Positions 8,038 through 18,440 of a stretch of DNA of 64,000 nucleotides are shown here, piece after piece. Below the pieces are notes generated by a model. The model saw only the letters and a program-made list of their open reading frames with translations, was not told the origin of the DNA and made no database searches. The DNA is from Verrucomicrobiota bacterium (GTDB lineage Bacteria; Verrucomicrobiota; Verrucomicrobiia; Chthoniobacterales; UBA10450), in contig QHNH01000008.1 in assembly GCA_003218375.1 (NCBI GenBank), positions 1 to 64,000 on the forward strand, read 5' to 3'. Positions within the stretch are counted from its first letter, which is position 1, and every line of letters begins with the position of its first letter. The translations under genes were made by a program, and so were the position numbers.

Positions 8038-9366
8038 ATGAAAAAACTACTGTTAGCCAGTCTCGCGGCAGCGCTCGCGCAAGCAGCCTCCGCTTCACCC
8101 GCGCCCGATCTGACTCTGCGAGTCACGCCGGAACGCGATTACGTTTACCGGCTCGGCCCACGCGAAGTGATCGTCCAGGTCGAAGTCGAAGCGCGCAAAA
8201 GCGACGACATGCGACGTTCGCCGATGAATCTCGCGATCGTCCTGGATCGCAGCGGTTCCATGGAAGGCGCGAAACTCGAGAAAGCGCGGCAGGCCGCAGC
8301 GATGGCGGTCGATAAGCTGGGCGACGACGATATTTTTTCGCTCGTCACCTACGATGACCAAACCGATTTGCTCATCCCACCCGAGCGCGTCGGCGGCCGC
8401 GACCATCGTGAGGAACTGAAGGCGCGCATCCATCGCATCCAGGCCGGCGGAAGCACGGCGCTCCACGCGGGCGTAGTCCTGGGCGCGAAGCAGGTCCGCC
8501 GTCTGTTCGACAAGGAGCGAGTCAATCGCGTGATCCTGTTATCGGACGGTCTCGCCAATGTCGGGCCGAGCAGCACCTCGGACCTCTCGCGTCTGGGTCG
8601 CGAATTGCGCGCCGACGGCATCTCGGTCAGCACCGTCGGCTTGGGCGACGATTACAACGAAGATCTCATGACCGCTCTCGCCGAGGCCAGCAACGCTAAC
8701 TATTACTATGTGAAAGACGCCGAGAAATTGCCCGGCATCTTTGCGCAGGAACTGGGCGCGGCGCGTTCGCTCCTGGCGCGCAGCATTGTCATTCGCATCG
8801 AGGCGCCGGATGGCGTCCATCTGAAAGAGATCATCGGCCGGCCGGACATCGAGTGCCATGACCGGGTCGCGGAAATCAAAATGCCGGAGCTGTTCGGTTC
8901 GGAGAAGCGGCGTTTCCTCGTCCGTTGCGTGGCCGAGGCGAAGACCGCGGATACGGTCGAACCAGCCTCTGTGGAATTGAACTACTCAACTTTGGCCGGC
9001 GATCTTGCGCCGGTGCAACGGCAGACGGCGAAAATTGTCCTCACCGATGATGAGAAGAAAGCGGACTCGAGTGTGCGGGTGGATGTCGCGCGAGAGCATA
9101 GCGTCGTCCAGAACCGGGTCGCGAAAGAGACGGCGGTAAAGCTCGCCGATGAAGGCAAGGCGAAGGACGCAGCCGCCCTGCTTCGCAGCCAGGCCGCCAA
9201 GAACGCCGCCGCGCCGAAAGAGATGCAGGTGCCCGGCGTTGCCGAGGAAAATCGAAAACTCGAAGAGGCCGCCACCGAGATGGATTCCAGCGGCGCCATC
9301 GCGAAGTCGCGCCGGAAGGCGATGCAGTTTGAAAACTACGCGGACAAATACCAGAAGACCCGCTGA
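8038..9366 (+). CDS. Exported von Willebrand factor A domain protein
   Basis: 442 residues. Signal peptide MKKLLLASLAAALAQAASA, then a beta-rich stretch, then a VWA domain at about 63-240. The MIDAS metal site is complete in its first part (VLDRSGSME, D-x-S-x-S), with GGSTAL giving the Thr and LLSDGLANVG the distal Asp. A second beta domain (about 250-345) and an Ala/Lys/Glu-rich helical tail follow. It resembles the YfbK / Ca-activated chloride channel-like group, whose bacterial members are envelope-associated and of uncertain role. It is a single gene between repeats and ends close to the kinase gene on the same strand, but with a 355-base repeat-filled gap. Confidence 0.85.
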   Translation: MKKLLLASLAAALAQAASASPAPDLTLRVTPERDYVYRLGPREVIVQVEVEARKSDDMRRSPMNLAIVLDRSGSMEGAKLEKARQAAAMAVDKLGDDDIFSLVTYDDQTDLLIPPERVGGRDHREELKARIHRIQAGGSTALHAGVVLGAKQVRRLFDKERVNRVILLSDGLANVGPSSTSDLSRLGRELRADGISVSTVGLGDDYNEDLMTALAEASNANYYYVKDAEKLPGIFAQELGAARSLLARSIVIRIEAPDGVHLKEIIGRPDIECHDRVAEIKMPELFGSEKRRFLVRCVAEAKTADTVEPASVELNYSTLAGDLAPVQRQTAKIVLTDDEKKADSSVRVDVAREHSVVQNRVAKETAVKLADEGKAKDAAALLRSQAAKNAAAPKEMQVPGVAEENRKLEEAATEMDSSGAIAKSRRKAMQFENYADKYQKTR

Positions 9367-9373
9367 TTGATTT

Positions 9374-9674
9374 CTGTAGCCGCGGCCCTGCCTGCCACGC
9401 CGAAGCCAGGCGAAGGCGGGCGGGCCGCGCGGGAGAAGACGTTCGATGAAAGCCTGTGCAATTTTCGACGAAGCGTTCCGCACGTTCCGTGTGGCAAGCT
9501 CGCCCTCTCTGGAAATAGCCCAGCGTTTTAACGCTGGGTTTCGATCAGGAGAATTCCGGAAGTCCCGTCAGGGACGACAGGACCGTGGAAGTTTGTTGGC
9601 GCTTTCTTTCGTCCCTAAAGGGACTCCGACATTTCCCTTACGTCATTTTCCCAGCGTTGAAACGCTGGGCTATT
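9374..9674. repeat. Half GTAGCC element plus CCCAGCGTT-family doublet
   Basis: The 355-base gap between the VWA and kinase genes is mostly repeat. It holds one GTAGCC half element (9374 to about 9431), then an AATAGCCCAGCGTT-TT-AACGCTGGG hairpin at 9514-9537 mirrored by CCCAGCGTTGAAACGCTGGG at 9650-9669. A smaller pair lies between them (CCGTCAGGGACGAC near 9564 and GTCCCTAAAGGGAC at 9611). Confidence 0.75.
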
Positions 9675-9721
9675 TTCGGGAGCACAGACGGACGGCAACG
9701 TGATACCCTGCGCCTCGTCTC

Positions 9722-11536
9722 GTGAAACGGAGCATCTGGATATTTTTCCTGGCCATCGTCCTGCCGAGCATCGGTCTCGGGTGGCTGGCCCTGCGCAGTG
9801 CGAACGAGCAGCAGATCATTCTCGAACGCCGGACCGCGGAGCTTTACCAAAAAGAGACAGATGCGATGGCGAGCGCGGCGCGCGGCTTGATCGAGGAAGA
9901 GCGGCGCGCCTTTGTCGATCGCGTGCGCCAATTGCTGGCGGGTGAATCGGCTCCGCAGCTCGCGCAGGATTTCGCGGCGAAGCTCTCGCGGGCCTGGCCG
10001 CGCCAGGCGATCGGATTCGCGCTGAGCGCGGAGGGCAACCTCATCTCTCCTTCCGCCGAAGAAGCGCGCGGTGACACCGAACGGCAGAGATTTCTCCAGA
10101 ACAACGGCGCGTTTCTCTCCGGGACAACGCCCGCGACCGTTTACTCGGTTCCCGCTGAGGAATTGAATCGCCCGGAACAACGGCGCAAACAGCAGAGCGA
10201 AGTTGAAAACAAAAACGCTTCGGACGCGGCGACGAAAAAATCGGTAGCCAAACCGAAGTCCGCGCCGGCGGCGCAGGACAAAGATGAAACCAGCCAGGCA
10301 GCGCAGATGCGCAACGTCGCCCCGCAGAACGTGCTGAACGAAAATGCGCCCGCGGTTTCACAGCTCGTGCCGGCGACGGCGGACTTCAAAGCGCTTACTT
10401 CCGATCAACCGGAAGGTGTGGTCACGCGTTTCATGCAGGATCGCCTCGAAATTGTCTTCTGGCTGCGGCCGCCGGACGCGCCCGGCATGATTTTCGGCTG
10501 TCTGTTGAGCGTCGATGCCCTGACCGATCTCTGGCGCAATGCGCTCCCGGATAACGCCGCTCCGGATTACGCCGTGGCGCTTTTGAACGACAAAGCGCGG
10601 CCGGTCGCCATTCAGCCGCCGGGCGAGAAGGTGCGGGATTGGAAACACCCGTTCGTCGCCACCGAAATCGGGGAAGCGTTGCCGCATTGGGAAGCCGCGC
10701 TCTATCTCATGCGCCCGGAACAATTGCAGGAAAGTGCGCGCAACGTCCGCCGCACCCTCGTGCTCCTGATCGCGGCCGCTTTGGCGGCGATTGCCTTTGG
10801 CGGCTGGGTGGTGTTCGCGGATGCGCGCCGCCAGCTTGCGCTCGCCCAAAAGAAAACGGATTTCGTTTCCAACGTCTCGCATGAACTCAAGACCCCGCTC
10901 ACTTCGATCCGGATGTTCGCCGAGATGATGCAGGGCGGGAACGTGGCTGCCGAGAAGCGGCCTCAATATCTGCGGATCATTGTGGCGGAGGCGGAGCGGC
11001 TTACCCGCTTGATTAACAACGTCCTCGATTTCGCGCGACTCGAACGAAAGCAGAAGCGCTACGATTTTCGTCCGCTCGATTTGCATGAAGTGCTGGCCCG
11101 AACCTGGGAAGGGCACGAGCTCCATTTGCGCGAGCAGGGATTCACCACCAGTTGGCAGGCGTCGCCGCCGCCTTATCCGGTGCACGGCGACGAGGACGCT
11201 CTCGCCCAGATCATTGTGAACCTCTTGTCGAACGCGGAAAAATACAGCGCCGACCGGAAAGAGATCGAGGTCCACAGTTACCTGACGGAAAATTCGGTGC
11301 ACGTCAGTGTGCTCGATCGCGGCTCCGGCGTGCCCGCGGGTGAAGAGACAAAAATCTTCGAGGCGTTTTATCGCGCGCACGATTCGCTCGCGAGCGGGAT
11401 CCAGGGCTCCGGTCTCGGGCTCACCCTCGCGCAACGCCTCGCCCGGGAACACGGCGGCGAGATCACGTATCAGTCGCGCGAAGGCGGCGGGAGCAATGTG
11501 ACGCTGCGCCTTCCTTTGACGGAGAAGTTGAAATGA
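9722..11536 (+). CDS. Membrane sensor histidine kinase
   Basis: 604 residues from a GTG start. An N-terminal membrane segment (WIFFLAIVLPSIGLGWLAL) and a second at about 342-363 (LVLLIAAALAAIAFGGWVVF) frame a ~315-residue periplasmic sensor region with a charged, Ala-rich middle (about 155-205). HisKA follows with the phospho-acceptor His387 in VSNVSHELKTPLTS. The HATPase domain shows the N box (NLLSNAEKYS), G1 (DRGSGVP) and G2 (GSGLGLTLA). No HAMP domain is evident. Its ATGA end overlaps the start of the response regulator, so the two are translationally coupled. Signal unknown. Located just upstream of the DUF4097 and permease block, its most obvious candidate targets. Confidence 0.92.
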   Translation: MKRSIWIFFLAIVLPSIGLGWLALRSANEQQIILERRTAELYQKETDAMASAARGLIEEERRAFVDRVRQLLAGESAPQLAQDFAAKLSRAWPRQAIGFALSAEGNLISPSAEEARGDTERQRFLQNNGAFLSGTTPATVYSVPAEELNRPEQRRKQQSEVENKNASDAATKKSVAKPKSAPAAQDKDETSQAAQMRNVAPQNVLNENAPAVSQLVPATADFKALTSDQPEGVVTRFMQDRLEIVFWLRPPDAPGMIFGCLLSVDALTDLWRNALPDNAAPDYAVALLNDKARPVAIQPPGEKVRDWKHPFVATEIGEALPHWEAALYLMRPEQLQESARNVRRTLVLLIAAALAAIAFGGWVVFADARRQLALAQKKTDFVSNVSHELKTPLTSIRMFAEMMQGGNVAAEKRPQYLRIIVAEAERLTRLINNVLDFARLERKQKRYDFRPLDLHEVLARTWEGHELHLREQGFTTSWQASPPPYPVHGDEDALAQIIVNLLSNAEKYSADRKEIEVHSYLTENSVHVSVLDRGSGVPAGEETKIFEAFYRAHDSLASGIQGSGLGLTLAQRLAREHGGEITYQSREGGGSNVTLRLPLTEKLK

Positions 11537-12225
11537 AAAAGCGCCTGCTCGTGGTCGAAGACGATGCCCACATCCGGCTCGGCCTGTGCGAGGCGCTGCG
11601 CGCGGAAGGTTACGACGTCATCGACTGCCGCGACGGCGCGCAAGCCGGGCCGCTCGTCAAACAACAGAAACCAGACCTCGTCATTCTCGACATCATGTTG
11701 CCCCGGAAAAGCGGGTTCGATTTGTGCCGCGAAATCCGCGCCGCCAAGAACCGGGTTCCGATCCTGATGCTCTCCGCGAAAGGCCAGGAGATCGACAAGG
11801 TGGTCGGCCTGGAACTGGGCGCGGACGATTACGTGACCAAGCCATTCAGTTTGCGCGAACTGATCGCGCGGGTGCAGGCGCTCCTGCGCCGCTCCCAAGC
11901 CGGCGGCGCCGCGAGCGATCTGCCGATGGAGATCGCGTTCGGCAAAGTGCGGATCGACTGCAAAGCGTTGCGCGGAAAACGCGGCCGGGAATCGATCGAG
12001 CTGACCCCGCGCGAAATGAAAGTGTTGGCGGTCCTATTTCGCGAACGCGGCAATGCTGTTTCGCGCGAAGCACTACTCAATGAAGTATGGGGCGTCGATT
12101 ACTACGGCACTACGCGAACGCTCGATCAATTGATCGTCAAGCTGCGCCAAAAGATCGAAGACGTTCCCGGCGAACCGCACCATCTGCTCACGGTGCACAC
12201 GTTAGGATATCGGCTGGAAGTCTGA
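11533..12225 (+). CDS. OmpR/PhoB-family response regulator
   Basis: 230 residues. The receiver domain (1-120) has the acidic pair E9-D10-D11, phospho-acceptor Asp53 (VILDIMLPRKSG), switch residue Ser in MLSAKG and Lys in DDYVTKPFS. The C-terminal winged-helix DNA-binding domain (about 130-228) carries ELTPREMKVLAVLFRERG and TRTLDQLIVKLRQKIE with the final HTLGYRLEV. It is coupled to the kinase by a four-base overlap. Regulon unknown; the downstream exported DUF4097 protein and ADOP permeases are in the same orientation. Confidence 0.95.
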   Translation: MKKRLLVVEDDAHIRLGLCEALRAEGYDVIDCRDGAQAGPLVKQQKPDLVILDIMLPRKSGFDLCREIRAAKNRVPILMLSAKGQEIDKVVGLELGADDYVTKPFSLRELIARVQALLRRSQAGGAASDLPMEIAFGKVRIDCKALRGKRGRESIELTPREMKVLAVLFRERGNAVSREALLNEVWGVDYYGTTRTLDQLIVKLRQKIEDVPGEPHHLLTVHTLGYRLEV

Positions 12226-12292
12226 GCCAGCGTTTTTGGTTTCGATGAACTCTGCAGAGGAGAAGGCCCGCCTTCGCAAGGCTACGGCGTGG

Positions 12293-12322
12293 CGAAACGA
12301 GCGGAGTGATCCGCTCGTTTCG
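12293..12322 (+). repeat. Perfect 13-bp hairpin after the response regulator
   Basis: CGAAACGAGCGGA, loop GTGA, then TCCGCTCGTTTCG. The stem is perfect but is followed by AAAATGGG rather than a T-run, so intrinsic termination is doubtful. The rest of the 278-base gap before the next gene shows nothing further that can be supported. Confidence 0.55.
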
Positions 12323-12503
12323 AAAATGGGACGGTGAAATCCCGGGCACGGGAAGAATTTTGGATCACGAAATTCGGCTGCGGCGCGTAACTCGTTGCAA
12401 GCGAAGTGGCAAGAGATGATTCGCGAGCGTGGCATAGGGCATGCAAAGGCGTCACGGTTGGAGTCGCTTCCATGCGCTTGCAAAACTCAACCCAACTCGC
12501 CCT

Positions 12504-13499
12504 ATGATCATTCGCATCCTCTTTCTGCTCGCTCTCGCCACGGTCAGCGCCTTCGGTTTGTCCGAGGAAAACGTCAGCCAAACTCTCGATGGCGCGCCCG
12601 GCGGCCGGCTCATCGTCGACGTGGATTTCGGAACGATCGATGTCTCGGCGGGCGCGGATAACAAAATCTCGGTCGTGGCGCATCGGAAGATCGATTCCGA
12701 CAACGATGCGCAGGAAAAGGAATATTTCGCGTCGACGCCGGTAACGATCAGCAAGGACGGCAACACCGTGACGGTGCGGGCGCGCCGCCAGAACAAGGAC
12801 AAGAACCTGAACTGGAGCGGGCGTTGCAGCATGGACGCGCGTTACACCGTCCAGGTGCCGAAGAGTTTCAACTCCGAGCTGCGCACCGGCGGCGGTCAGA
12901 TCATGGTCTCGGAAATCACCGGCACGATGAGCGCCGATACGAGTGGCGGGAAATTGAAGTTCACGCATCTCAAAGGCCCGACCGGCGCGACGACGAGTGG
13001 CGGCAGCATCGAGCTGAGCGGTTGCGAAGGCCCCCTCAAAGTCGACACGAGCGGCGGACGGATTGAAGCCGTGGACGGCAGCGGCTCGCTCGAAGCGCGC
13101 ACCTCCGGCGGCTCGATTGTGGTGCGGAACTTCGGTGGCGATGCGAAGGTGGAAACCAGCGGCGGCCGGCTCGCGTTTGAAAACATCAACGGCAAAATCT
13201 TTGGACGGACTTCTGGCGGATCAATCAGTGCGAAATTGAAATCGCCGGTGCCCGGCGACGTGAACCTGGAAACGTCGGCAGGGAGCATCGACCTGATGGT
13301 TCCGGCCGATGCCGGTCTCGACATTGAAGCCGAGGCAAGCTCAGGGCGCGTGACGAGCGATCTGCCGTTTATCGGCACACGGACGGACCGCGATTCGATG
13401 AAAGGAAAAATTAACGGCGGCGGGAAATCAGTCGTGCTGCGCTCAGGCGCGGGCAGCATTTCGATAAAGCCCGCGTCCGCCGAAGTAGCGGTGAGATAG
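12504..13499 (+). CDS. Exported DUF4097-type beta-repeat protein
   Basis: 331 residues from the ATG at 12504 ([18 protein letters not shown] is a signal peptide; the 21 extra in-frame codons upstream have none). From about residue 110 the chain is a regular series of short strands with a T-S-G-G-x-I/L core every ~19 residues: [70 protein letters not shown]. This matches the DUF4097 'putative adhesin' fold, a right-handed beta-solenoid. Only 13 bases, containing a CGGAGGG ribosome site, separate its stop from the first permease, so it is probably co-transcribed with at least that gene. A role in the cell envelope is inference. Confidence 0.85.
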   Translation: MIIRILFLLALATVSAFGLSEENVSQTLDGAPGGRLIVDVDFGTIDVSAGADNKISVVAHRKIDSDNDAQEKEYFASTPVTISKDGNTVTVRARRQNKDKNLNWSGRCSMDARYTVQVPKSFNSELRTGGGQIMVSEITGTMSADTSGGKLKFTHLKGPTGATTSGGSIELSGCEGPLKVDTSGGRIEAVDGSGSLEARTSGGSIVVRNFGGDAKVETSGGRLAFENINGKIFGRTSGGSISAKLKSPVPGDVNLETSAGSIDLMVPADAGLDIEAEASSGRVTSDLPFIGTRTDRDSMKGKINGGGKSVVLRSGAGSISIKPASAEVAVR

Positions 13500-13512
13500 A
13501 TCGGAGGGCGCC

Positions 13513-15930
13513 ATGAACGACCTCCGCTTCGCGTTCCGCCAGCTCCGGAAATCACCCGGCTTCACTCTCATCGCGGTCCTCACCCTCGCGCTCGGCATCG
13601 GCGCGAACACCGCGATCTTCAGCGTCATTTACGCGGTCCTGCTCCAGCCGTTGCCCTACCCAGACGCAAGCAAGCTGGTCATCCTCACCGAGACCGACTC
13701 GAACCAGCCGCAGATTTCCGTTTCCTATCCGAACTACGTTGATTGGAAACGCGATAACACCGTTTTCGAAAACATCGCCGTCTCGCGCCGGGAATCATTC
13801 AACCTGAGCGGGCTTCAGGGTCGCGCGCCGGAGCAGGTGCCCGGCGGTCTCGTGACTGCGAACTTTTTCAAGGTCATCGGACTACAGCCGCAACTGGGCC
13901 GCGTCTTCACCGAAGAGGAAGACCGGGTCGGCGGCCCGCTGGTTTGCGTGATCAGCGACAAACTTTGGCAGCGAGTCTTTGCACGCGACCCGAATGTGCT
14001 CGGTCGCGCAGTGAACTTCGGCAACCAGCCTTACACCGTCATCGGCGTGATGCCGCCGCAGATGTTCTCGCCGCGCACCGCGGAAGTCTGGTTTCCGCTC
14101 ACCCGCCGGACCGGCGACGCGATGTGGCAATCGCGCGACAATCATCCCGGTTTGTTCGGCTGGGGCCGGCTCAAGGAGGGCGTGACGATCGAGAAGGCGC
14201 TGGCCGAGATGAAAGAAATCGCGGCGCGTCTCGCCAACCAATATCCGAAATCGAATGCCGGCGTCAGCGTGACGGTCACGCCGTTGCTCGAGAACCAGGT
14301 CGGCGATTATCGCGCGAGTCTTGGTCTCCTGCTCGGCGCGGTTGGGCTCGTGTTGTTGATTGCGTGCGCGAATCTTGCGAACCTGCTGGCCGCGCGCGGC
14401 GCGGCGCGGGCGCGAGAATTCGCCGTGCGGTCGGCGGTCGGCGCGTCACGTTGGCAAATTATTCGCCAGCTTTTGATCGAAAGTTTTGCCCTGGCTCTGG
14501 TCGGCGGTTTGCTCGGTCTTTGCCTGGCAGCGTGGGGCCGTGACGTGTTGGTGGCGCTCGCGCCGCCCGGCGTGCCGCGCTTTCAAAATGTAGCGCTGAG
14601 CGGCTGGGTGTTGGTCTTTAGCCTGGCGCTTTCATTCGTCACGAGCGTCCTCTTCGGTCTCTGGCCGGCCTGGCATACATCGCGAGCGGACATTCAACTC
14701 GCCTTGAAATCGGGTGGGTACGGCAGTTCGGAATCGCCAGGGGCGCGTCGCTCGCGCGACCTGCTCGCCATCGCGGAAGTAGCGCTCACCCTGGTGCTCT
14801 TGAGCACAGCGGGATTGGTCCTCAAGAGTTTTGCGAACGCGCGCAACCTCGGGCTGGGTTTCGATCCGCATCTCCTCCTCTCCGCGCGCGTCGATCTGCC
14901 ATCGCCGACTTATTCCGACGCGAAAAAGCTCCTGAATTTTAATGAGAGCCTGATGCAGAAATTGTCCGCACTGCCCGGGGTGCAGAACGCGGCGCTCGCC
15001 TCGAATCCGCCGCTCATGACGGGCTGGCAGACTTCGTTTTTGCCGGAAGGAATGCCGGAACCGGAGCCGGGAAAAAATCCGGCGGTGGAAATGGCGGTCG
15101 TGACGGAAGGCTATTTCCAAACCATCAAGACGCCGCTGCTGCGCGGCCGCGCCTTTGGCGCCCAGGACACGAAGGAAGCGCCGCCGGTCCTCATCGTCGA
15201 TCAGTTATTGGCGGACCGTTATTTTCCCGGCGAAGACCCAGTCGGTAAACGCATCGGAATGTTTACCGGTGACGCCGACAAGCGCGAATATCGCACCATC
15301 GTCGGAGTCGCGCCCCATTTGAAGGTCTACGGCTTCGAGGAGACCACGATTTTGCCGCAGGCATACTTGCCGATGAAGCAAAAGCCGCAGACGGGCCTGG
15401 TGGTGCTTCTGCGCACGACGCTTTCGCCGAAGTCGCTCGAGAAACCGGTGCGCGACATCGTCGCCTCGCTCGATCCGGCCCAGCCCGCCTTCGAATTCAA
15501 GACGATGCAGGAGCGCGTCGAGGAAACCTGGGCCACACCGCGGTTGATGAGTTTTCTTTTGGTTTGTTTCGCGGTGCTCGCGCTGACCCTGGCGGTCGTC
15601 GGCCTCTACGGCGTGATGGCCTTCAATGGCTTGCGGCGGATGCGCGAGATCGGAGTCCGGCTCGCGCTCGGCGCGATGCCCGCCCAGATCCGCACGATGA
15701 TGCTCGGCCAGGGGATGCGGCTGCTCGGCGCGGGTCTGGTCCTCGGTTTCGTCGGGGCCGTTGCGCTCTCGCGCGTCATTCGCAGCTTGCTTTTTGGCGT
15801 GAGCGCAAACGATCCGCTGATCTATGCGACGGTCACGGTCGTCCTGATCGTTGCTGCCGTCGTCGCTTGCTGGCTGCCAGCCCGGCGGGCATCACGGGTG
15901 AATCCCATGATCACTCTGCGCGCCGAATGA
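13513..15930 (+). CDS. ADOP-type ABC permease 1 of 12
   Basis: 805 residues, used here as the model for the array. Residues 1-17 form a cytoplasmic [17 protein letters not shown] helix, TM1 is at 18-45 ([13 protein letters not shown]), and the first MacB-like periplasmic core is at about 46-262. The FtsX unit has TMs near 268-292, 317-338 and 357-380 ([20 protein letters not shown]). TM5 is at about 416-440, a second periplasmic core at about 441-675, and a second FtsX unit at 678-800 ending [17 protein letters not shown]. MacB-family permeases normally carry or pair with an ATPase; none is fused here, which defines the acidobacterial duplicated orphan permease (ADOP) group. Closest relative in the array by eye is permease 4. 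Good ribosome site (GGAGGG). Confidence 0.95.
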   Translation: MNDLRFAFRQLRKSPGFTLIAVLTLALGIGANTAIFSVIYAVLLQPLPYPDASKLVILTETDSNQPQISVSYPNYVDWKRDNTVFENIAVSRRESFNLSGLQGRAPEQVPGGLVTANFFKVIGLQPQLGRVFTEEEDRVGGPLVCVISDKLWQRVFARDPNVLGRAVNFGNQPYTVIGVMPPQMFSPRTAEVWFPLTRRTGDAMWQSRDNHPGLFGWGRLKEGVTIEKALAEMKEIAARLANQYPKSNAGVSVTVTPLLENQVGDYRASLGLLLGAVGLVLLIACANLANLLAARGAARAREFAVRSAVGASRWQIIRQLLIESFALALVGGLLGLCLAAWGRDVLVALAPPGVPRFQNVALSGWVLVFSLALSFVTSVLFGLWPAWHTSRADIQLALKSGGYGSSESPGARRSRDLLAIAEVALTLVLLSTAGLVLKSFANARNLGLGFDPHLLLSARVDLPSPTYSDAKKLLNFNESLMQKLSALPGVQNAALASNPPLMTGWQTSFLPEGMPEPEPGKNPAVEMAVVTEGYFQTIKTPLLRGRAFGAQDTKEAPPVLIVDQLLADRYFPGEDPVGKRIGMFTGDADKREYRTIVGVAPHLKVYGFEETTILPQAYLPMKQKPQTGLVVLLRTTLSPKSLEKPVRDIVASLDPAQPAFEFKTMQERVEETWATPRLMSFLLVCFAVLALTLAVVGLYGVMAFNGLRRMREIGVRLALGAMPAQIRTMMLGQGMRLLGAGLVLGFVGAVALSRVIRSLLFGVSANDPLIYATVTVVLIVAAVVACWLPARRASRVNPMITLRAE

Positions 15931-15957
15931 ACAAAAACACTGATGAGTGACGACAAT

Positions 15958-16016
15958 TGTAGGGCGTCTGTGTCAGACGCCGAGAGAGAAACGGCGTCTC
16001 ACAGAGACGCCCTACA
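15958..16016. repeat. TGTAGGGCGTCT inverted repeat
   Basis: A 59-base element: TGTAGGGCGTCTGTGTCAGACGC, then GAGAGAGAA, then the mirror GCGTCTCACAGAGACGCCCTACA. Each half is itself a hairpin. It fills the junction between permeases 1 and 2. Confidence 0.85.
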
Positions 16017-16031
16017 AAAGGAAATCATGCG

Positions 16032-18440
16032 ATGAACACCCTTCGCTACGCGGTTCGCCAATTACGCAAGTCACCCGGATTCACGTTCGTCGCGGTGCTC
16101 ACGCTCGCGCTCGGCATCGGCGCGAACACCGCCATCTTCACGGTCGTCAACGCGGTCCTGCTCTCGCCGTTGCCGTATCCCGACGCCGATCGCCTCGTCA
16201 TGGTGCAGTCGCGCAATTTCCAGGAGAACCTGAAAGGTCTCGGGTTCGCCCCGGCCGGTTTCCGCGACGTCGAGAAACAGGTCACGTCGTTCGACGGCAT
16301 CGCGGCGGGTCGCTACAACTACGATAATCTCACCGGCATCGAGAAACCCACGTCGCTAACCGGCAGCCTCGTTACCCAGGATTATTTCAAGGTCTTGGGC
16401 GAAAAGCCGCTGCTCGGCCGCACCTTCATTCGTGACGACGCGGCGGCTGGCGCGAAAGCGAGCGTCGTCCTGAGCTACGATCTTTGGCAGAAACAATTCG
16501 GCGGACGGCGCGAGATCGTCGGCGAATCGGTCACGCTCAACGACGTCCCGCACGAGGTCATCGGCGTGATGCCGCGCACCTTCAAGGATCCGTTCAACGT
16601 CTCGGCGCTCTGGCGGATTTTTCCGAACGAAGGCGGCGAGAACATGGTGGCCAACGCGCGATTCTGGGCCGTCATCGGAAAACTAAAGTCGGGCGTCCCT
16701 GCTGCAACGGTGCAGGCCGAGCTTTCCACAATTGCGGCGCGGCTCGTCCAAAGTGATCCGAAATTTTACAAGGGCTGGGACTTCACCGTGATTCCGCTCC
16801 GCGACCAGGTCGTGGGCAATTACCGGGAAGGTTTACTGCTGGTCGTCGGCGCATCGGTGCTCGTGTTGCTCATCACCTGCGCGAATGTCGCCGGCCTCCA
16901 GTTCGTGCGCGCTTCCACCCGGCAGCGCGAAGTCGCGATCCGTCTCGCCTTGGGCGCGAGCCGCTCGGCCATCGCGCGCAGTCATTTGGTAGAATCGCTC
17001 TTGCTCGTCGCGCTCGGTGGAATTGGCGGTGTCGTGATCGGCAGTTGGGGATTGGATTTGCTCCTGGCCAGTCTCGCGCGCGATTGGATCCCGCGGAGTG
17101 ATGAGATTGCGCTGAACACAACCGTATTGGCGGTGACCGGCGTGACCGCGCTCGTGACCGGAATCGTGTTCGGCCTTTTTCCGGCGTGGCAGGCGACGCG
17201 AATCGAGGCCGTCGATTCATTGCGCGACGGGAGTAAAGGCTCGGCAGGTTTGCAATCGGTGCGCCTGCGGGGCGCCCTCGTCATCGGTCAAATCGCACTC
17301 ACGCTCGTGCTCTTGGTTTGCGCTGGGCTGGTCTGGAAAAGTTTCGCTGCGATCACGCGTGTGAATCCCGGGATCCAAATCGACAACACCCTGAGCATGG
17401 TTCTCACGCTTTCGCCCACGCGTTACGATACCGGACCGAAGCGCACCGATTATTACCGCCAGGTGCTTGAGCGCATCGCCGCCGTGCCCGGCGTGGAATC
17501 GGTCGCGTTCACCCAGACGATGCCATTCATGTGGGGAATCCCGGCCACTTTCTCTGTCTATGGCCTGCCGGATGACGCCGCCAAATTGCCGCCCGCCTAC
17601 TACGATTCCGTCAGCCCCTCCTATTTTTCGACGATGCACATTCCGCTAATCGCCGGTCGCACCTTTGCCGAAACCGACAACGCGCAGGCGCCGGGCGTGA
17701 TTGTTCTCAGCCAGTCCGCTGCGAAGAAATTTTTCCCGACCGAAGATGCGCTTGGCAAGCGGCTTACACTTCCGCCCCGTCCACCGCAAACAATCCCGAC
17801 GGCGCTCGAAGTTGTCGGCGTGGTCGGTGACATTCCGCGGGACGGGCTCGATTCCAACACACCGTATCAGGTTTACGCGAGCCTGAACCAGCGCGGCTGG
17901 CCGTTCGCAACATTACTCGTTAGGTCGCCCTTGCCGGTCGAGACGCTTTCGCAAACGATCCAGCGCGGGATCTGGGAATTTAATCCGGAGCAAACGATCT
18001 CGAACATCGCGCCCGTGCGGACGCTCGTGAAACAAAGCCTGACCCAGCCGCAACTTTATCTGACGCTCTTCAGTCTCTTCGCCCTGCTCGCGTTGCTCCT
18101 CGCGGCGATCGGTCTTTACGGGCTCATTGCTTACAGCGTCGCACAACGCACCCGCGAGTTCGGCATTCGTTACGCGCTCGGCGCGCAGGTCCGCGATGTT
18201 TTGGGGTTGGTGATGGGACAGGGTGCGCGGCTCACCGCGTTTGGACTTGCGATCGGCGTGCTGGTCGCGGCCGGCGTGGCGCGCCTGATGGAAACGCTTC
18301 TTTTCCGCACGACCGCTTACGACCCGATCGTTTTCGCCGGCGTCGTGTTTATCCTCGCTGCCATTGGTCTTCTCGCTGCGTTGTTACCGGCGCTCCGCGC
18401 GACAAAAGCGGATCCCGTTGCAGCTCTCCGCGCTGAATGA
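16032..18440 (+). CDS. ADOP-type ABC permease 2 of 12
   Basis: 802 residues with the full double MacB-core/FtsX plan. N-terminal [20 protein letters not shown] leads into TM1 [20 protein letters not shown]. The first FtsX block is VGASVLVLLITCANVAGLQF, in which 'VAGLQF' replaces the NLANLL found in most other members. The second FtsX block is LFALLALLLAAIGLYGLIAY with YSVAQRTREFGIRYALGAQV. The end is LPALRATKADPVAALRAE, lacking the usual P-A-R-R. AAGGA nine bases upstream supports the ATG. Its periplasmic sequence is well diverged from its neighbours, so it is not a recent copy. Confidence 0.95.
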   Translation: MNTLRYAVRQLRKSPGFTFVAVLTLALGIGANTAIFTVVNAVLLSPLPYPDADRLVMVQSRNFQENLKGLGFAPAGFRDVEKQVTSFDGIAAGRYNYDNLTGIEKPTSLTGSLVTQDYFKVLGEKPLLGRTFIRDDAAAGAKASVVLSYDLWQKQFGGRREIVGESVTLNDVPHEVIGVMPRTFKDPFNVSALWRIFPNEGGENMVANARFWAVIGKLKSGVPAATVQAELSTIAARLVQSDPKFYKGWDFTVIPLRDQVVGNYREGLLLVVGASVLVLLITCANVAGLQFVRASTRQREVAIRLALGASRSAIARSHLVESLLLVALGGIGGVVIGSWGLDLLLASLARDWIPRSDEIALNTTVLAVTGVTALVTGIVFGLFPAWQATRIEAVDSLRDGSKGSAGLQSVRLRGALVIGQIALTLVLLVCAGLVWKSFAAITRVNPGIQIDNTLSMVLTLSPTRYDTGPKRTDYYRQVLERIAAVPGVESVAFTQTMPFMWGIPATFSVYGLPDDAAKLPPAYYDSVSPSYFSTMHIPLIAGRTFAETDNAQAPGVIVLSQSAAKKFFPTEDALGKRLTLPPRPPQTIPTALEVVGVVGDIPRDGLDSNTPYQVYASLNQRGWPFATLLVRSPLPVETLSQTIQRGIWEFNPEQTISNIAPVRTLVKQSLTQPQLYLTLFSLFALLALLLAAIGLYGLIAYSVAQRTREFGIRYALGAQVRDVLGLVMGQGARLTAFGLAIGVLVAAGVARLMETLLFRTTAYDPIVFAGVVFILAAIGLLAALLPALRATKADPVAALRAE

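Noticed and set aside
10358-11452. 364-codon open frame opposite the histidine kinase
   Set aside because: Antisense shadow of a gene with complete kinase motifs; the composition is Arg/His-rich as expected for a shadow.
12293-12322. Hairpin after the response regulator as an intrinsic terminator
   Set aside because: The stem is perfect but no T-run follows; kept only as a hairpin.
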